From Gammaproteobacteria bacterium (lineage in GTDB: Bacteria; Pseudomonadota; Gammaproteobacteria; Steroidobacterales; GCA-2729495): 34,111 nt of DNA. The notes under the pieces were generated by a model. It made no database searches, had not been told where the DNA came from, and saw nothing but the letters and a program-made list of their open reading frames with translations. Location: positions 1 through 34,111 of the forward strand of contig JAQWPD010000066.1 of assembly GCA_029245525.1 (NCBI GenBank). The letters are read 5' to 3'. The position numbers and the translations under genes were made by a program. This document shows positions 31,212-34,111 of the stretch, in pieces (the first letter of the stretch is position 1; every line of letters starts with the position of its first letter).

Positions 31212-33839
31212 TTAGAATTTGTAGAGTAAATCCAGTCCGTATTGTCTGCCGCGCGAGGGCGCGAACGCGGCGGTTTCAATGCCGGTTCGACAGGGCCCGC
31301 CGCCACAGTTTTTTCCCCAGTTGATGTTTGATGGTGTGCCGGAGAAGTATAAGAAGCTCGGTGCAGATTGTGGCGTTTCATCGTTCAGAATATTGCTAAC
31401 GTAGCCTGTTATAGCCCAGTCATCTGATTCGAGTCCGAGTCTGCCGTTCCATATGGTGCGAGCCGGCAATACCAGGAAGTTAGCCGCCCCGGTGTAGCGT
31501 TTTGATTCCCAGACCGCATCCGTGCGGGCAAACCAGTCGATAGCACCTTTTAATTGATGGGTATAAGCCAGCGAGCCAACCACTGACTGTTTCGGGCTAA
31601 ATGGGATGCTATTTCCCGCAGCGTTGTTTGCATTTGGGTCCAGCGTGGCCGTGCCGGGGATAAGGCCTTCGCCCGTTGTAAAGGCAATTAAGTCGCTGTT
31701 GAAACGCTTGTATTTACCATCAGCGAGGCCGTAAGACATGCTTGCTATTAGGTTATCTGTTACAGCGAATGAGCTTTCCAGTTCCAAGCCGATTACTTCA
31801 GAGCGACCTGCATTACTTTGGGTGGTGGCAATGATGTTGCCAAGATCAATGGTCTGGAACACGGTTTGGTTTTGCCATTCAATGGCGAATACCGATAGGT
31901 TGAACAACGCTCGACCATCAAGCCACGTGGTTTTAGTGCCGGCCTCATACGTCCATGCTGTTTCTTCCTTGGTTTGTGTAAGGCCTTGGGCTCTAGCTTC
32001 CAATGTAGCGCAAGGGTCATCCTGCACCGTGGCACGGAAATAGGCGTCATTGAATTCAGCGGGCTTGTTGCCTTTAGCCGCCAATGCGTAAACCATGATG
32101 TCGTCGGTGGCCTGCCAGCTTAGTGTGATACGAGGTGTTAGCGCGTCGTTATCAGTTGCATCATTAAGCTGCTGACCGTTGTATGGGCTGGCAGGGTCCT
32201 CGCAGAAGTAGGGAGAGTCGATGGTCTTTTTATCTTTTGCGTAACGAGCTTCCAAGCTGAGAGTTAGGTCTGAAGTAATATCCACGTCGATTGTTCCGAA
32301 TACAGAACGGTTACGGATAGTTTTTTGTAGCGGTTGTTCGAACTGCCCTAAGCCGCTTCCGGGCGCAAAGCCCCAGTAGCCAACATAACGACGCGAGGAG
32401 TTAGTTTGATCGGAGTTAAATGCATAGACGCCAAGCGAGCCGCGTACCGGAACATTCTGTGGTGAGCTAACGATGAGTTCTAATGATTTATCCTTAACCT
32501 CGAGTATTTGTTCCGTGGTAAAGACACCACCAATGGGGCGGGTTTCGCGTTGATCCAGATCATAAGCTGTACGGAATTCATCCTTGTTGTATGCCACACG
32601 GGCGCTTAATTCCCATTCACCAAGGCCTTGATCAATAGTGAGTAAGCTGCGCTTCTGTTCGCGATCGCTGCCGGGCCGGGTTGGTGCTGCCGTCAAGGTA
32701 GGGTCGCTTGTATTGAGTAATGTCATTCCATTACGGAAGTCGGGCAGGTTGAAGCGTGACTGACGTGCTCCGCCGTTCAGTGGTGCACCCGGAATATAAG
32801 GGCCGGCAAACGGGTTGCCATTGGCATAAGTCACCTGATTGAAATCAACTTCGCCACAATACGCGCCCTGACTGGTGTTGTACCAAACTTCATTGCTGTT
32901 ATCGGCAGTGCCATTGGTGCCTTTAGTCGGCAGGTAGCAGTTGAGCTCGCCGGGTTCCAAAATTAACTGAGCGTAGTGATCATCGCGCGCTTTGGTGTAG
33001 CCAAGCTTCAAACCAATTTCAGTGGTTTCGGTGGCGTTCCAGAGCAGTTTGCCGACGAAGTCTTTCGTTTCTGTTCCGCCCAGTTTGCTGCTGTCGCCAT
33101 ATTGGGGTGGGTCAATGAATGCTCCTGTCGTCGCTTGATTGGCTTTTAGATCGTTATTCCACTCACCGCCATATTGATCGTAACCTGCGGCAATGAAGTA
33201 GGTGAGTGTGTCCTCAATAATCGGCCCGCTTGTCCAGCCACTGAGCTGAAGAGTGTCGTTGGTGGCCGTTAGCAGGCGCACTTCCCCTTCTTGTTCATTG
33301 GTCGGTTTTCGCGTTATGTAGTTTACGGCGCCGGCAAAGGTAGCACGACCAAATTGGGCCGACTGCGGACCCCGTAAGATTTCCACCTGTTCAACCGGCC
33401 CCAGCGTAGCACTTGAGATACTGCCCGAGACAAAAACACCGTCAATAAAGTATGAGGCATTGGCTTCGCCACCGACAGAAGGACCTGATTGACCACGGAT
33501 AACCGGACGATCGAGGCGTCGTCCAAGCTGTTGATTGGTGCTGAAGTTTGGAGTGATTAGTGCCACATCGTAGTTATTTGTTGCACCGACCTTTTGCAGT
33601 TGGTCAGCGGACCAGGCGCTAATTGATAATGGCGTATCCTGCAGAGACGTAGCACGCTTCTTGGCAGTGACAGTAATTTCTTCGAGTCCTCCACCGGTCC
33701 ACTGATTGCCCGTGGCTTCGAGTGGGGTCTCTTGAGTGAAGTTTTCATCATCGCTTTGAGCGTTACTTTGTAGAGGAAGCAACATGGCGCTTGCTATTGC
33801 AGCAGTGAATACTTTCGATAGAGGATGAGAAGGATGCAA
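31212..33839 (-). CDS. TonB-dependent outer-membrane receptor
   Basis: Protein of 875 residues. A signal peptide (about 1-28, ending SNAQ) precedes a TonB-box-like LEEITVTAKKR (52-62) and a plug domain with RPVIRGQSGP (111-120), YFIDGVFV and VEQVEILRGPQSAQFGR (149-165). The remainder is a 22-strand beta-barrel pattern ending in aromatic YGLDLLYKF. Extracellular loops contain Cys pairs such as NCGGGPC near the C-terminus. The start is TTG, preceded by GGAG 7 bases upstream; no better start follows. It imports a large or scarce ligand across the outer membrane using TonB energy. The ligand is unknown; the adjacent metal exporter is only a hint. A putative phase-variable promoter lies just upstream. 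Confidence 0.93.
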   Translation of the reverse strand: MHPSHPLSKVFTAAIASAMLLPLQSNAQSDDENFTQETPLEATGNQWTGGGLEEITVTAKKRATSLQDTPLSISAWSADQLQKVGATNNYDVALITPNFSTNQQLGRRLDRPVIRGQSGPSVGGEANASYFIDGVFVSGSISSATLGPVEQVEILRGPQSAQFGRATFAGAVNYITRKPTNEQEGEVRLLTATNDTLQLSGWTSGPIIEDTLTYFIAAGYDQYGGEWNNDLKANQATTGAFIDPPQYGDSSKLGGTETKDFVGKLLWNATETTEIGLKLGYTKARDDHYAQLILEPGELNCYLPTKGTNGTADNSNEVWYNTSQGAYCGEVDFNQVTYANGNPFAGPYIPGAPLNGGARQSRFNLPDFRNGMTLLNTSDPTLTAAPTRPGSDREQKRSLLTIDQGLGEWELSARVAYNKDEFRTAYDLDQRETRPIGGVFTTEQILEVKDKSLELIVSSPQNVPVRGSLGVYAFNSDQTNSSRRYVGYWGFAPGSGLGQFEQPLQKTIRNRSVFGTIDVDITSDLTLSLEARYAKDKKTIDSPYFCEDPASPYNGQQLNDATDNDALTPRITLSWQATDDIMVYALAAKGNKPAEFNDAYFRATVQDDPCATLEARAQGLTQTKEETAWTYEAGTKTTWLDGRALFNLSVFAIEWQNQTVFQTIDLGNIIATTQSNAGRSEVIGLELESSFAVTDNLIASMSYGLADGKYKRFNSDLIAFTTGEGLIPGTATLDPNANNAAGNSIPFSPKQSVVGSLAYTHQLKGAIDWFARTDAVWESKRYTGAANFLVLPARTIWNGRLGLESDDWAITGYVSNILNDETPQSAPSFLYFSGTPSNINWGKNCGGGPCRTGIETAAFAPSRGRQYGLDLLYKF

Positions 33840-33860
33840 AGCTAGGCTCCGGTGGCGTTT

Positions 33861-33890
33861 AAAATAAACAAACCAAGGGGGGGGTGCAAA
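33861..33890 (-). promoter_or_regulatory. Candidate TonB-receptor promoter with C8 spacer tract
   Basis: On the minus strand TTTGCA (33890-33885) and TATTTT (33866-33861) are 18 bases apart, and eight of these are C (plus-strand G at 33877-33884). Each hexamer matches four of six. Initiation near 33854 would leave about 15 bases before the TTG start and include its GGAG. Confidence 0.35.
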
Positions 33891-33967
33891 AGCGCTTGGG
33901 CAAAGCCTCTGGGTGAGACCTCGCGAACGAAACTTCCCCCGAGGCTCCCCCCTCAGGCTGAGTCTAG

Positions 33968-33995
33968 ATTAAAGCAAATACATTAATTATTGCAA
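33968..33995 (-). promoter_or_regulatory. Second candidate promoter upstream of TonB receptor
   Basis: On the minus strand TTGCAA (33995-33990) and TTTAAT (33973-33968) are separated by 16 bases in an A+T-rich stretch. It would give a leader of about 120 bases. The leader would include an imperfect tandem repeat of AGCCT plus G-run at about 33934-33958 and a CCTGAG/CTCGGG hairpin (33938-33957). Confidence 0.4.
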
Positions 33996-34111
33996 GAACC
34001 ATTTTTTCGCACAGCTGCAAGCGTATAGGGGTCTATCCTGAGACGTCCGGAAATAAAGGGCTAAAGGCGAGGTTAAGCTAATAATGGTAAGGTTTCTGCA
34101 GAGGGATCAAG

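Noticed and set aside
1-34111. CRISPR array, insertion sequence, phage or defence island
   Set aside because: No regularly spaced repeats, transposase, integrase, terminal repeats or defence-type domains were seen; functions are metabolic, transport and surface-related.

Overview
The window looks like chromosomal DNA of an aerobic, Gram-negative gammaproteobacterium. Evidence is a gamma-type GlnRS, an RND efflux pump, a TonB-dependent receptor, a Tat-exported HiPIP, a TorD-type chaperone and an exosortase/PEP-CTERM locus. A marine member of the Cellvibrionales/Spongiibacteraceae type is my guess from gene content only. Coding density is high. I see no tRNA or rRNA, insertion sequence, phage gene or CRISPR array.

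Layout. (1) 1-6482, plus strand: the end of an exopolysaccharide/protein-sorting locus, with a 5'-truncated glycosyltransferase, an exosortase fused to EpsI, a UDP-GlcNAc 2-epimerase (wecB) and a PrsT-like TPR lipoprotein. (2) 6777-11002, plus strand: an FAD-linked oxidase, an EamA exporter and glnS with its own extended -10 promoter. (3) 11016-17523, minus strand: PadR regulator, membrane-fusion protein, RND pump, YhhQ-like queuosine-precursor transporter and SAM hydroxide adenosyltransferase; the first three form a self-regulated efflux operon. (4) 17524-22385: a long regulatory intergenic region, HiPIP, a SirB2-like membrane protein, mobB, moeA, a TorD-family chaperone and a c-type cytochrome. 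These point to a periplasmic molybdoenzyme that is not in the window. (5) 22547-23896: an MFS transporter. (6) 24129-29600, minus strand: a probable catabolic module with a 4-hydroxybutyryl-CoA-dehydratase-like [4Fe-4S]/FAD protein, a TetR regulator, a TauD/TfdA dioxygenase, an MFS permease and an aldo/keto reductase; the last four are tightly packed or overlapping. (7) 29793-33839: an NreB-like MFS exporter with a very His-rich tail, convergent with a large TonB-dependent receptor whose putative promoter spacer holds a C8 tract.

The strongest leads are the dehydratase module, because of its altered Fe-S ligand spacing and its pairing with an oxygen-dependent dioxygenase; the His-tailed exporter; the possible phase-variable promoter of the receptor; the three helically phased GTAACA repeats and large hairpin in the 17.5-18.0 kb intergenic region; and the orphan molybdoenzyme accessory genes. 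All functions come from reading motifs and family resemblance by eye; no database search was run.
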